Shown here: one piece after another, positions 17,912-26,470 of the stretch
Layout: each line of letters opens with the position of its first letter
How positions within the stretch are numbered: the stretch's first letter is position 1
NCBI RefSeq assembly: GCF_901482445.1
Contig: NZ_LR590477.1
Coordinates: 248,001 to 312,000 of the forward strand
Length of the DNA: 64,000 bases
Direction: 5' to 3'
Source: Neisseria lactamica
GTDB taxonomy: Bacteria; Pseudomonadota; Gammaproteobacteria; Burkholderiales; Neisseriaceae
Notes under the pieces: model-generated
The model's input: the letters and a program-made list of their open reading frames with translations, nothing else
The model's database searches: none
Told to the model about the DNA's origin: nothing
Made by a program: the position numbers and the translations under genes

Positions 17912-18874
17912 ATGCCCGCCAAGTTTCAACAAGAAACCCTCAAATTCCGTTTCTCGCAAGCCAAAGTCCTGGTGGTCGGCGACGTGATGCTCGACCGCTA
18001 TTGGTTTGGCGACGTGTCCCGTATTTCGCCTGAAGCCCCTGTGCCGGTGGCAAAAATCGGACGTATCGACCAACGCGCGGGCGGTGCGGCGAACGTTGCG
18101 CGCAATATCGCTTCGTTGGGCGGCAAAGCAGGGCTGTTGTCGGTAACCGGCGATGACGAAGCCGCCGACGCGCTCGACGCGCTGATGGTGCAGGACGGCG
18201 TTACCTCCTATCTGATGCGCGATAAACAAATCGCCACCACCGTCAAACTGCGCGTCATCGCCCGCAACCAGCAGCTTATCCGCCTTGATTTTGAAGAACA
18301 TCCCAACCGTGAAGTGTTGGAACAAATCAAGCAGAAATACCGCGAAATCTTGCCCGAATACGACGCAATTATTTTTTCAGACTACGGCAAAGGCGGCCTG
18401 TCGCACATCTCCGATATGATCGATTGGGCGAAACACGCGGGCAAAACTGTATTAATCGACCCCAAAGGCGACGATTACGAAAAATACGCCGGTGCCACAC
18501 TGATTACGCCCAACCGCGCCGAATTGAAAGAAGTGGTCGGCAGTTGGAAAAACGAAAATGATTTGACCGAAAAAGCCCAAAACCTGCGCCGCCACCTCGA
18601 CTTGACCGCCGTTTTACTGACCCGAAGCGAAGAAGGCATGACCTTGTTCAGCGAAGGCGAACCCATTTACCAGCCCACCCGCGCCCAAGAAGTTTACGAC
18701 GTATCCGGTGCAGGCGACACCGTTATTGCCGGAATGGGCTTGGGGCTGGCGGCAGGCTGCACGATGCCTGAAGCCATGCACCTTGCCAATACTGCGGCAG
18801 GGGTTGTCGTGGCGAAACTCGGTACGGCGGTCTGCTCGTTTGACGAGTTGAACAAGGCATTGGAAGAGCAGTAA
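17912..18874 (+). CDS. hldA: D-glycero-beta-D-manno-heptose-7-phosphate kinase (HldA)
   Basis: The 320-residue PfkB/ribokinase-type kinase makes heptose-1,7-bisphosphate for the LOS inner core. Motifs are VLVVGDVMLDRYWFGDVSRI at the N-terminus and the ATP/catalytic block VYDVSGAGDTVIAGMGLG near residue 258. In E. coli HldE this domain is fused to a nucleotidyltransferase; here the protein ends after the kinase, so the adenylyltransferase must be a separate gene outside the window. A GGAG site precedes the ATG at 17912; an upstream GTG at 17903 is less likely. Confidence 0.9.
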   Translation: MPAKFQQETLKFRFSQAKVLVVGDVMLDRYWFGDVSRISPEAPVPVAKIGRIDQRAGGAANVARNIASLGGKAGLLSVTGDDEAADALDALMVQDGVTSYLMRDKQIATTVKLRVIARNQQLIRLDFEEHPNREVLEQIKQKYREILPEYDAIIFSDYGKGGLSHISDMIDWAKHAGKTVLIDPKGDDYEKYAGATLITPNRAELKEVVGSWKNENDLTEKAQNLRRHLDLTAVLLTRSEEGMTLFSEGEPIYQPTRAQEVYDVSGAGDTVIAGMGLGLAAGCTMPEAMHLANTAAGVVVAKLGTAVCSFDELNKALEEQ

Positions 18875-18881
18875 TTGCTGT

Positions 18882-18916
18882 TTCAGACGGCCTCAAAAGT
18901 TTAAACGCCGTCTGAA
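18882..18916. terminator. Uptake-sequence inverted pair after hldA
   Basis: TTCAGACGGCCT and GCCGTCTGAA lie in the reversed order of the usual pair and can form a stem with a 15-base loop, but no T-run follows. A further single uptake sequence is at 18981-18990. Terminator strength is uncertain. Confidence 0.45.
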
Positions 18917-19014
18917 GCCGGTATAGGCAAATCATTGAGGCAACAAATTTTTATTTCCGGGCGGCAGGGTGTTTTCCAACGCCGTCTGAAAAGTCAAAAC
19001 AAAGGAAACCCAAT

Positions 19015-20019
19015 ATGACCATCATCGTAACAGGCGCGGCCGGCTTTATCGGCAGCAACATCGTCAAAGCACTTAACCAGCGCGGTATTACCGACATTGT
19101 TGCCGTCGATAATCTGACAAAAGGCGAAAAATTCAAAAACCTTGCCGAGTGCGAAATCGCCCATTATCTCGACAAACACGAATTTATCCGCCAAGTGAGG
19201 GAACACATTTTACCTTATCAAAACATCGAAGCCGTGTTCCATCAAGGCGCGTGTTCCGATACGATGAACCACGACGGTTTGTATATGATGGAAAACAACT
19301 ACCAGTACACGCTGGATTTGCTGGACTGGTGTCAGGAGGAACGCATCCCCTTCCTTTATGCTTCCAGTGCGGCGGTTTACGGAAAAGGCGAAATCTTCCG
19401 CGAAGAGCGCGAACTGGAAAAACCGCTCAATGTGTACGGCTACTCCAAATTCCTGTTTGACCAAGTATTGCGCCGCCGCATGAAAGAAGGTCTCACTGCC
19501 CAAGTCGTCGGCTTCCGCTACTTCAACGTTTACGGACAACACGAACAACACAAAGGGCGCATGGCATCCGTCGCCTTCCACCATTTCCACCAATACCGCG
19601 AACACGGTTACGTCAACCTGTTCGGCAGCAACGACGGCTACGGCAACGGCGAACAAACCCGCGACTTCGTCAGCGTCGAAGACGTTGCCAAAGTCAACCT
19701 CTACTTCTTCGACCATCCCAACCTCTCCGGCATCTACAACCTTGGAACAGGCCGCAGCCAACAGTTCAACGAACTCGCCGCCGCCACCGTCAACGCCTGC
19801 CGCGCCGCCGAAGGCAAACCTGAAATGAGCTTGAAAGAGCTGGTAGAAGAAGAACTTATCCGCTACATCCCATTTCCCGACGCGCTCAAAGGCAAATACC
19901 AAAGCTTCACCCAAGCCGACATTACCAAATTGCGCGAAGCCGGATACAAGGAAGAATTTTTCGATGTCAAATCAGGTGTCGACCGCTACGTCAAATGGAT
20001 GCTGGAAAATTTGGCTTAA
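19015..20019 (+). CDS. hldD: ADP-L-glycero-D-manno-heptose-6-epimerase
   Basis: The 334-residue SDR epimerase finishes ADP-L,D-heptose for the LOS inner core. The NADP site is IIVTGAAGFIGSNIV. The catalytic Tyr/Lys pair lies in NVYGYSKFLFDQ (near residue 140), preceded by YASSAAVYG. Length matches neisserial HldD/RfaD. It lies 140 bp after hldA, and together they supply heptose precursors. Confidence 0.95.
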   Translation: MTIIVTGAAGFIGSNIVKALNQRGITDIVAVDNLTKGEKFKNLAECEIAHYLDKHEFIRQVREHILPYQNIEAVFHQGACSDTMNHDGLYMMENNYQYTLDLLDWCQEERIPFLYASSAAVYGKGEIFREERELEKPLNVYGYSKFLFDQVLRRRMKEGLTAQVVGFRYFNVYGQHEQHKGRMASVAFHHFHQYREHGYVNLFGSNDGYGNGEQTRDFVSVEDVAKVNLYFFDHPNLSGIYNLGTGRSQQFNELAAATVNACRAAEGKPEMSLKELVEEELIRYIPFPDALKGKYQSFTQADITKLREAGYKEEFFDVKSGVDRYVKWMLENLA

Positions 20020-20048
20020 ACACGATTGGTAATTTTGTTTGAAAGAAA

Positions 20049-20080
20049 ATGCCGTCTGAACCTTTCAGACGGCATTTTTG
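20049..20080 (+). terminator. Uptake-sequence inverted-pair terminator after hldD
   Basis: ATGCCGTCTGAA / TTCAGACGGCAT with a 3-base loop, followed by TTTTTG, upstream of a Correia element. Confidence 0.8.
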
Positions 20081-20101
20081 ATTTTATGCGGAGGCGGTTT
20101 T

Positions 20102-20207
20102 TATAGTGGAGTAAATTTAAATCAGGACAAGGCGACGAAGCCGCAGACAGTACAAATAGTACGGCAAGGCGAGGCAACGCCGTACTGGTTTTTGTTAATC
20201 CACTATA
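20102..20207. repeat. Correia element (CREE/NEMIS), short form, about 106 bp
   Basis: The termini are TATAGTGGAGTAAATTTAAA and GTTTTTGTTAATCCACTATA, with the same core as the copy at 10149-10252 (GACAAGGCGACGAAGCCGCA, then CGGCAAGGCGAGGCAACGCC). Its right end overlaps the 3' end of clpA and supplies the clpA stop codon (20203-20205). Confidence 0.93.
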
Positions 20208-22479
20208 TTTTGACCTTGCTTTTCTTAAACTTCAACACGGCTTCTTCTTTTGCCGCATCCCAGTCTATCCGCACGAAGCCGCCGTCGGATAGTTTGCCGA
20301 ACAGGAGTTCGTCGGCGAGCGGTTTGCGGATTTTTTCCTGAATCAGGCGGTGCATCGGGCGCGCACCCATTTGCGGGTCGAAACCTTTTTCCGCCAGATA
20401 TTTGCGCAAGGCCGGTGTGAATTCGGCTTCGACTTTCTTGTCGAGGAGCCGGTGTTCGAGCTGGAGCAGGAATTTGTCCACGACTTTGGCGATAATGGGT
20501 TCGGACAGGGGTGCAAACGGGATAACCGCGTCCAAGCGGTTGCGGAACTCGGGCGTGAAGAGCTTGTTGATTGCCTGCATTTCGTCGCCGCGTTCGCGTT
20601 TGGCGGTAAAGCCGAGGCCGGGGCGGCTGAGGCTTTCCGCGCCCGCGTTGGTGGTCATAATCAGGATGACGTTGCGGAAATCGGCACTCTTGCCGTTGTT
20701 GTCGGTCAGTTTGCCTGCGTCCATGACTTGCAGGAGGACGTTGAAAATGTCGGGGTGGGCTTTTTCGATTTCGTCCAAGAGCAATACGCAATGCGGCTGT
20801 TTGTTGACGGCTTCGGTCAAAAGGCCGCCCTGTTCGAAGCCGACGTAGCCCGGCGGCGCGCCGATGAGGCGCGATACGGCGTGGCGTTCCATGTATTCGG
20901 ACATATCAAAGCGTTGCAGCGGTATGCCCAGCGAATAGGCAAGCTGTTTGGCGGCTTCGGTTTTGCCCACGCCGGTCGGGCCGGAGAAAAGGAAGCTGCC
21001 TATCGGTTTGTCGGGCAGCCCCAAGCCCGAGCGCGACATTTTGACGGCGGCAACCAGCGCGTCGATGGCGTTTTCCTGACCGTAAACCATGTTTTTCAAA
21101 TCGCGGCCGAGGAATTGCAGCACTTGTTTGTCGTCGTGCGACACGGTTTTTTCGGGAATCCGCGCAACTTTGGCGATGACGGTTTCGATTTGCGCTTTGC
21201 CGATGACTTTTTTCTGTTTGGATTTGGGCAGAATCCGTTGCGCCGCGCCTGCTTCGTCCATCACGTCGATGGCTTTGTCGGGCAGGAAGCGTTCGTTGAT
21301 GTAGCGTGCGGAAAGTTCGGCGGCGGCTTCGAGTGCGCCTTGCGTGTAGCGGACTTGGTGGAAGCCTTCAAACATCGGTTTCAAGCCGCGCAGGATTTGC
21401 ACGGTTTCGGACACGGTGGGTTCGACCACGTCGATTTTTTGGAAGCGGCGGCTTAAGGCGTGGTCTTTGTCGAAAATGGTGCGGTATTCGTCGTAAGTGG
21501 TTGCGCCGATACAGCGCAGCGTACCTTTCGCCAATGCGGGTTTGAGCAGGTTGGACGCGTCCATCGTGCCGCCGCCGGTGCTGCCCGCGCCGATGATGGT
21601 GTGGATTTCGTCGATAAACAAAATAGCGTGTGGGATTTTTTCGAGCTGTTTCAATATGGATTTGATACGCGCTTCAAAGTCGCCCCGGTATTTCGTGCCC
21701 GCCAAAAGCGAACCCATATCCAGCGCGTACACTTCGGCATCTTTGAGCGCGTCGGGAATGTCGCCATTGACGATTTGATGTGCCAAACCTTCCGCCAGCG
21801 CGGTTTTGCCCACGCCGGCCTCGCCGACTAAAAGCGGATTGTTTTTGCGGCGGCGGCACAGGATTTGCACCAGCCGTTCCATTTCGTGTTTTCTGCCGAT
21901 TAAGGGATCGATACGGCCGGCTTTGACTTCGGCGTTGAGGTTGACGGTGTACGCCGATAAAGGGTTTTTGCCCGATGCGGTGCGGCTTTCGCCATCGCCG
22001 GCGATGCCGTCTGAAGCAGGGTTGCCATCGTCTTCATCTTCATCGGGCGAACCGTGGGCGATGCAGCGCAAAATTTCAAAACGCGTAACCGATTGCAAAC
22101 CCAAAAAATAAACGGCGTGGCTGTCGGTTTCGCTCATCAGCGCGACCAAAACGTCCAACGGTTCGACTGCGGCTTTGCCTGCCGATTGGGTATGCACCAT
22201 CGCCCGTTGCATCACGCGTTGGAAGCCCAGCGTGGGCCGGGTTTCGACCGTGTCTAAAAGGTGGTCGGGAATCAGGGGGGTGTTTTCGGCAACGCTGGCG
22301 GCGAGTTGTTCGGACACCACTTTCAAATCCGTACCGCAGAGCTTGAGAACGTTGTGGACGGAGGCATCTTCTTCGATGAGTACCAAAAGCAGATGCTCGA
22401 GGCTGATAAATTCATAATGGGCGTTGCGCGCCTCGCGGTAAAGCTGCTGCAAAATCTGTTCCAATTCGGGTGCAAGCAT
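20203..22479 (-). CDS. clpA: ATP-dependent Clp protease ATP-binding subunit ClpA
   Basis: The 758-residue Hsp100 unfoldase works with ClpP. An N-terminal Clp_N repeat domain is followed by two AAA+ modules: Walker A GEAGVGKTALAEG and GPTGVGKTEAAKQ, Walker B LLLDEIEKAH in the second. The ClpP-docking tripeptide corresponds to LGF in SRPGLGFTAKRE, an accepted variant of IGL. The start at 22479 follows GAGGAGATTTGAT and is 1 bp after the clpS stop; the length equals E. coli ClpA. The last Ile codon and the TAG stop come from the Correia element. Confidence 0.96.
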   Translation of the reverse strand: MLAPELEQILQQLYREARNAHYEFISLEHLLLVLIEEDASVHNVLKLCGTDLKVVSEQLAASVAENTPLIPDHLLDTVETRPTLGFQRVMQRAMVHTQSAGKAAVEPLDVLVALMSETDSHAVYFLGLQSVTRFEILRCIAHGSPDEDEDDGNPASDGIAGDGESRTASGKNPLSAYTVNLNAEVKAGRIDPLIGRKHEMERLVQILCRRRKNNPLLVGEAGVGKTALAEGLAHQIVNGDIPDALKDAEVYALDMGSLLAGTKYRGDFEARIKSILKQLEKIPHAILFIDEIHTIIGAGSTGGGTMDASNLLKPALAKGTLRCIGATTYDEYRTIFDKDHALSRRFQKIDVVEPTVSETVQILRGLKPMFEGFHQVRYTQGALEAAAELSARYINERFLPDKAIDVMDEAGAAQRILPKSKQKKVIGKAQIETVIAKVARIPEKTVSHDDKQVLQFLGRDLKNMVYGQENAIDALVAAVKMSRSGLGLPDKPIGSFLFSGPTGVGKTEAAKQLAYSLGIPLQRFDMSEYMERHAVSRLIGAPPGYVGFEQGGLLTEAVNKQPHCVLLLDEIEKAHPDIFNVLLQVMDAGKLTDNNGKSADFRNVILIMTTNAGAESLSRPGLGFTAKRERGDEMQAINKLFTPEFRNRLDAVIPFAPLSEPIIAKVVDKFLLQLEHRLLDKKVEAEFTPALRKYLAEKGFDPQMGARPMHRLIQEKIRKPLADELLFGKLSDGGFVRIDWDAAKEEAVLKFKKSKVKI

Positions 22480-22480
22480 A

Positions 22481-22783
22481 TCAAATCTCCTCGACAATAC
22501 ATTGCAGCGGATGCCCTTCGGCTTTCGCCATGTCCATCACCTGCCGCTGCTTGGTTTGCGCGATGTCGCGCGTGTAAGTGCCGCACAGGCCTTTGCCTTC
22601 GTGATGAACCAAAAGCATCACCGCCACCGCCTGCTCCTGCCCGAGCATAAAGATTTCGGTCAGGATTTCGACGACAAATTCCATTGTGGTGTAATCGTCG
22701 TTTAATAAAAATACGCCGTAACGTTTCGGCGGCTGCGTGTCCAGGCGGTGCAAAAGCGTGTCGGATTGGTGTTGCGCGGTCAT
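22481..22783 (-). CDS. clpS: Clp protease adaptor ClpS
   Basis: The 100-residue adaptor directs N-degron substrates to ClpAP. The family core YGVFLLNDDYTTMEFVVEIL contains the Asn/Asp and Met substrate-pocket residues, and VHHEGKGLCGTYTRDIAQ follows. The start is uncertain: ATG at 22783 (MTAQHQ) or four codons earlier at 22795 (MGHAMT). The frame is open much further upstream without family match. Its TGA is one base before the clpA ATG, so the two are translationally linked. Confidence 0.9.
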   Translation of the reverse strand: MTAQHQSDTLLHRLDTQPPKRYGVFLLNDDYTTMEFVVEILTEIFMLGQEQAVAVMLLVHHEGKGLCGTYTRDIAQTKQRQVMDMAKAEGHPLQCIVEEI

Positions 22784-22874
22784 AGCGTGTCCCATTTGAA
22801 AGCCGCGTTCAAGCGGCATTTTTGTTGTATTTTCGGTACTTTTACCTATTTTCCCACTTTTTTGCAAACATAGC

Positions 22875-22903
22875 TTGACGTTTTGTCTTAACAAATGTAA
22901 AAA
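22875..22903 (+). promoter_or_regulatory. Possible cspA promoter and long leader
   Basis: TTGACG (22875-22880) and TAAAAA (22898-22903) are 17 bp apart. They would give a leader of roughly 115 nt before cspA, a length typical of cold-shock mRNAs. The -10 is weak. Confidence 0.4.
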
Positions 22904-23027
22904 GACGGTTAAGCAGAAGCTGGCACTCGACCAAGTATATAAAGCTGGGGAGAAACGCTGAACGTTTAAGTTTGCTGTATGCCTTATTTTGCTGATTTTG
23001 TTAATTTTTAAGTATAGGAAGTTTCTA

Positions 23028-23231
23028 ATGGCAACCGGTATCGTAAAATGGTTTAACGACGCTAAAGGTTTTGGTTTCATCACTCCTGACGAAGGCGGCG
23101 AAGATTTGTTCGCTCACTTCTCAGCGATCAATATGGAAGGTTTCAAAACCCTGAAAGAAGGCCAACGCGTGTCTTTCGACGTAACCACCGGCCCTAAAGG
23201 CAAACAAGCTGCTAACATTCAGGCTGCTTAA
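23028..23231 (+). CDS. Cold-shock-domain protein (CspA family)
   Basis: The 67-residue single OB-fold nucleic-acid chaperone shows RNP1 as KGFGFITPDEGG and RNP2 as DLFAHFSAI. It starts at the ATG of MATGIVKWFND after a TAGGAAG site. The frame is open from 22989, but that part is leader. It is divergent from clpS and followed by a strong terminator. It binds single-stranded RNA and DNA and counters secondary structure at low temperature or under stress. Confidence 0.95.
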   Translation: MATGIVKWFNDAKGFGFITPDEGGEDLFAHFSAINMEGFKTLKEGQRVSFDVTTGPKGKQAANIQAA

Positions 23232-23261
23232 TCCCGAGTGTACGGGAAACCGTATATTGTG

Positions 23262-23299
23262 AAACGGCAGGACAGACGATGTCCTGCCGTTTTGTTTTG
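23262..23299 (+). terminator. Rho-independent terminator of the cold-shock gene
   Basis: Long stem AAACGGCAGGACA / TGTCCTGCCGTTT with a 5-base loop, followed by TGTTTTG. Confidence 0.85.
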
Positions 23300-23646
23300 C
23301 CGTTTTCCGGGTCGGGCGGTCCGGACGGTGCAAAGCCGGCTTCAGACGGCATCGGCAGGCAAACCGGGAAACTTCCTGCGGATTGGGCGCGCCCATCCCG
23401 CCCGACGGCAAAATGCCGTCTGAAGCCGACGGCGGAAAAACCCCCAATCTCCGCACGCCTTATCCTGAACTTGTGTGTACCCTGTTGTGGACAAGTGGCT
23501 TAGTATTTTGACGGATAAGGAAAAATCAGTGCTGATGAAAAAATGTGCAATGTCGCCGGTAAAAGGCGGTGCGGCATAAGACGGCAAAAGGGCAGGCACG
23601 GGGCAAAACGTGCTGCCTTCGTCTTCAGACGGCATCGGCAGGGCGT
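23300..23646. other. Intergenic stretch without a recognisable gene
   Basis: No family-like ORF is seen between the cold-shock terminator and pmbA. The stretch holds three uptake sequences: TTCAGACGGCAT at 23341-23352, ATGCCGTCTGAA at 23413-23424, and TTCAGACGGCAT at 23624-23635. The first two are inverted with a 60-base loop. Confidence 0.6.
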
Positions 23647-24978
23647 TCAGCTTCCGGCAACCGTCATCCCCGCAATCAGAATCGAGCCGATTTTGTTGGA
23701 CGAACGCCGCAAAGCGTCATCCGCCACGCCGACAATGTCGCGGTACATATCCTGCAAGCGTCCGGCTACGGTAATCTCGTGGACGGGGTAGGCAATCACG
23801 CCGTTTTCCACCCAAAAACCCGCCGCGCCGCGCGAATAGTCGCCGGTAATGGTGTTCGCGCCCTGTCCCATCAGTTCGGTAACCAATAATCCAGTCCCCA
23901 TTTCTTTCAGCAGGTCGGATTGCGTTTTGTGCGTATGGTTCAAATAAAGGTTGTGCGCGCCGCCGGCGTTGCCCGTGGTCTGCATACCGAGTTTGCGCGC
24001 ACTGTAACTGCTGAGGAAATAGCCTTCGACAATGCCGTTTTGAATTACGAAGCGCGGTGCGGTAGCAACGCCTTCCGCATCAAAATAGCTGCTGCGGAAA
24101 GAGCGGGGGATGTGCGGTTCTTCGCGCAGGTTAAGGAAATCGGGCAGGACTTGTTTCCCTATGCTGTCGATCAGGAAGCTGCTTTGGCGGTAGAGCGCGC
24201 CGCCGGAGAGCGCACCGACGAGGTGTCCGATCAGACCTCCCGAAACGGTGGTATCGAAGAGGACGGGGTAGCTGCCTGTCGGGATGCTGCGGCTGCCGAG
24301 TCGGTGCAAAGTGCGGCGGGCGGCGGTTTGACCGATGGTTTCGGGGCTGTCCATATCCGGATGGCGGCAGGCGGAATCGTACCAGTAGTCGCGCTGCATT
24401 CCGCTTTCGTCGGCGGCAACGACGCTGCAGGAAATGCTGTGGTGCGTGCTTTGCCGGTGTGCGGCAAAACCGTGGGTGTTGCCGTAAACGTATTGGTAAT
24501 GGCCGGTTTGCACCGCCGCCCCTTCGGAGTTTTCGATGCGGCTGTCCGTGTCCAACGCTGCCTGTTCGCATTGTTTTGCCAAGCCGACGGCGGCTTCCGT
24601 ATCCAAATCCCATTCGTGGTAGAGGTCGGGGTCGCCGATGTGTTTTGCCATCAACTCGGGGTCGGCAAGTCCGGCGCAATCGTCTTCGGCGGTGTGGCGG
24701 GCGATGTCGATGGCGGCTTTGACGGTGTCTTGCAGGGCTTTTTCGGAGAAATCGGCAGTGCCGGCGCGGCCTTTGCGTTTGCCGACGTAAACGGTAATGT
24801 CCAGCGATTTGTCCTGCTGGAACTCGATTTGTTCGATTTCGCCCAAGCGCACGCTGACGCTTTGACCGAGCGACTCGCTGAAATCGGCTTCGGCGGCGGT
24901 TGCGCCCGTCGCTTTTGCCAAGTCGAGCGTGCGGCGGCAGAGGTCGAGGAGTTCGGAAGCGGTGTGGTTGAATAGCAT
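23647..24978 (-). CDS. pmbA: TldE/PmbA-family metalloprotease subunit
   Basis: The 443-residue TldE-type protein forms a heterodimer with TldD that trims peptides such as microcin precursors and CcdA. Recognised blocks are DITVYVGKRKGRAGTADFSE at the N-terminus and GDYSRGAAGFWVENG near the C-terminus. TldE lacks the HExxxH zinc site of TldD, and none is visible here. tldD is not in the window. It is divergent from darP. Confidence 0.9.
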   Translation of the reverse strand: MLFNHTASELLDLCRRTLDLAKATGATAAEADFSESLGQSVSVRLGEIEQIEFQQDKSLDITVYVGKRKGRAGTADFSEKALQDTVKAAIDIARHTAEDDCAGLADPELMAKHIGDPDLYHEWDLDTEAAVGLAKQCEQAALDTDSRIENSEGAAVQTGHYQYVYGNTHGFAAHRQSTHHSISCSVVAADESGMQRDYWYDSACRHPDMDSPETIGQTAARRTLHRLGSRSIPTGSYPVLFDTTVSGGLIGHLVGALSGGALYRQSSFLIDSIGKQVLPDFLNLREEPHIPRSFRSSYFDAEGVATAPRFVIQNGIVEGYFLSSYSARKLGMQTTGNAGGAHNLYLNHTHKTQSDLLKEMGTGLLVTELMGQGANTITGDYSRGAAGFWVENGVIAYPVHEITVAGRLQDMYRDIVGVADDALRRSSNKIGSILIAGMTVAGS

Positions 24979-25132
24979 AACAATCTTTCTTGGTGGAGCG
25001 TTGCGGCATTTTAACCGTTTCGGGCGGCAGGGGCAAAAGCGCGCCGTTTGCAGGGCGTGCGGTGCAAAATGCCGTCTGAACGCGGCGGCATTCTGTTAAA
25101 ATGCGCCCGTCGGATAAAATTTGAGAATGAAG

Positions 25133-25639
25133 ATGTTTGAACAAGAAGACGAGTGGATCAGCAAAACCCAAATGAAAAAGCAGATGAACGGTTTGCAGGA
25201 TTTGGGTATGGAACTGACCAAGCTCTCAAGCGACACGCTGAAAAAAATCGGCTTGGACGAAGATTTGTACGAAGCCGTCGTTACCTATAAAAAAATTACG
25301 TCCAACGGCGCGCTCAAGCGGCAGGCGCAATTTATCGGCAGGCTGATGCGCGATACCGATCCCGCGCCCATCGAGGCGTTTCTTGCCAAGCTGCGCGGCG
25401 ACGATGCGGCGCACAATGCCTTTTTGCAACGCGTGGAACAGGCGCGCGTACGGCTGTTGGCAGACGACGGTGCGTTGACGCAGTTTATATCGAATTTTCC
25501 GCATGCGGACGCGGGCAAGCTGAGGACGCTCATCCGCAATACCAAAAAAGAGCAGGAGCAAAACAAACCGCCGAAAAATTTCCGCGCCCTGTTTCAAGAA
25601 TTGAAAACCGTGATGGAAAACGGGGACGAGGAAATTTAG
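25133..25639 (+). CDS. darP: Ribosome biogenesis factor DarP (YjgA, DUF615)
   Basis: The 168-residue protein acts late in 50S maturation near the peptidyl-transferase centre. The family motif EWISKTQMKKQMNGLQDLG is at the N-terminus, with LKRQAQFIGRLMRDTD in the middle. Starts at 25127 (MKMFEQ) and 25133 (MFEQ) are both possible, and an upstream TTG at 25121 is open. An uptake sequence follows at 25647-25658. Confidence 0.88.
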   Translation: MFEQEDEWISKTQMKKQMNGLQDLGMELTKLSSDTLKKIGLDEDLYEAVVTYKKITSNGALKRQAQFIGRLMRDTDPAPIEAFLAKLRGDDAAHNAFLQRVEQARVRLLADDGALTQFISNFPHADAGKLRTLIRNTKKEQEQNKPPKNFRALFQELKTVMENGDEEI

Positions 25640-25685
25640 GCATATTTTCAGACGGCATCCGCCGTCATTCTGATTGGAGGATAAA

Positions 25686-26402
25686 ATGTTGTTCCGTAAA
25701 ACGACCGCCGCCGTTTTGGCGGCAACCTTGATGCTTAACGGCTGTACGGTAATGATGTGGGGTGTGAACAACCCGTTCAGCGAAACGACCGCCCGCAAAC
25801 ACGTTGACAAAGACCAAATCCGCGCCTTCGGTGTGGTTGCCGAAGACAATGCCCAATTGGAAAAGGGCAGCCTGGTGATGATGGGCGGGAAATACTGGTT
25901 CGTCGTCAATCCTGAAGATTCGGCGAAGCTGACGGGCATTTTGAAGGCCGGGCTGGACAAGCCCTTCCAAATAGTTGAGGATACCCCGAGCTATGCCCGC
26001 CACCAAGCCCTGCCGGTCAAACTCGAAGCACCCGGCAGCCAGAATTTCAGTACCGGAGGCCTTTGCCTGCGCTACGATACCGACAGACCTGCCGACATCG
26101 CCAAGCTGAAACAGCTTGAGTTTAAAGCGGTCAAACTCGACAATCAGACCATTTACACGCGCTGCGTATCCGCCAAAGGCAAATACTACGCCACACCGCA
26201 AAAACTGAACGCCGATTACCATTTTGAGCAAAGTGTGCCTGTCGAGATTTATTATATGGTTGAGGGAAAATATACCGACAAACTCAAGCTGTTTGAAAAT
26301 ATTGCATATACGCCCACCACGTTGATACTGGATGCGGCGGGCGCGGTGCTGGCCTTGCCTATCGCGGCGTTGATTGCAGTCTCGAATTCCTCAGACAAAT
26401 GA
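25686..26402 (+). CDS. Predicted lipoprotein of unknown function
   Basis: The 238-residue protein has a lipoprotein signal: basic LFRKTTAAVLAA, then the lipobox LNGC with the lipidated Cys at about residue 20. The mature part is mixed alpha/beta. A hydrophobic segment (LILDAAGAVLALPIAALIAV) near the C-terminus could be a membrane anchor. I do not recognise a catalytic motif. A GGAGG site lies 5 bp before the ATG. It sits between darP and recJ, with its own uptake-sequence hairpin after the stop. Confidence 0.75.
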   Translation: MLFRKTTAAVLAATLMLNGCTVMMWGVNNPFSETTARKHVDKDQIRAFGVVAEDNAQLEKGSLVMMGGKYWFVVNPEDSAKLTGILKAGLDKPFQIVEDTPSYARHQALPVKLEAPGSQNFSTGGLCLRYDTDRPADIAKLKQLEFKAVKLDNQTIYTRCVSAKGKYYATPQKLNADYHFEQSVPVEIYYMVEGKYTDKLKLFENIAYTPTTLILDAAGAVLALPIAALIAVSNSSDK

Positions 26403-26408
26403 ACGGTA

Positions 26409-26440
26409 ATGCCGTCTGAAAAGCCTTCAGACGGCATTTC
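26409..26440 (+). terminator. Uptake-sequence inverted pair after the lipoprotein gene
   Basis: ATGCCGTCTGAA / TTCAGACGGCAT with a 5-base loop; the T-run is short (TTTC), so termination may be partial. Confidence 0.6.
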
Positions 26441-26470
26441 AAGCACACCCGCACTGTAAAACCCCGCGCT

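Noticed and set aside
20350..21456. A 368-codon plus-strand frame inside clpA
   Set aside because: Shadow of clpA; Phe/Gly/Ala-rich, no domain.
23920..24975. A 351-codon plus-strand frame inside pmbA
   Set aside because: Shadow of pmbA; no start signals or motifs.
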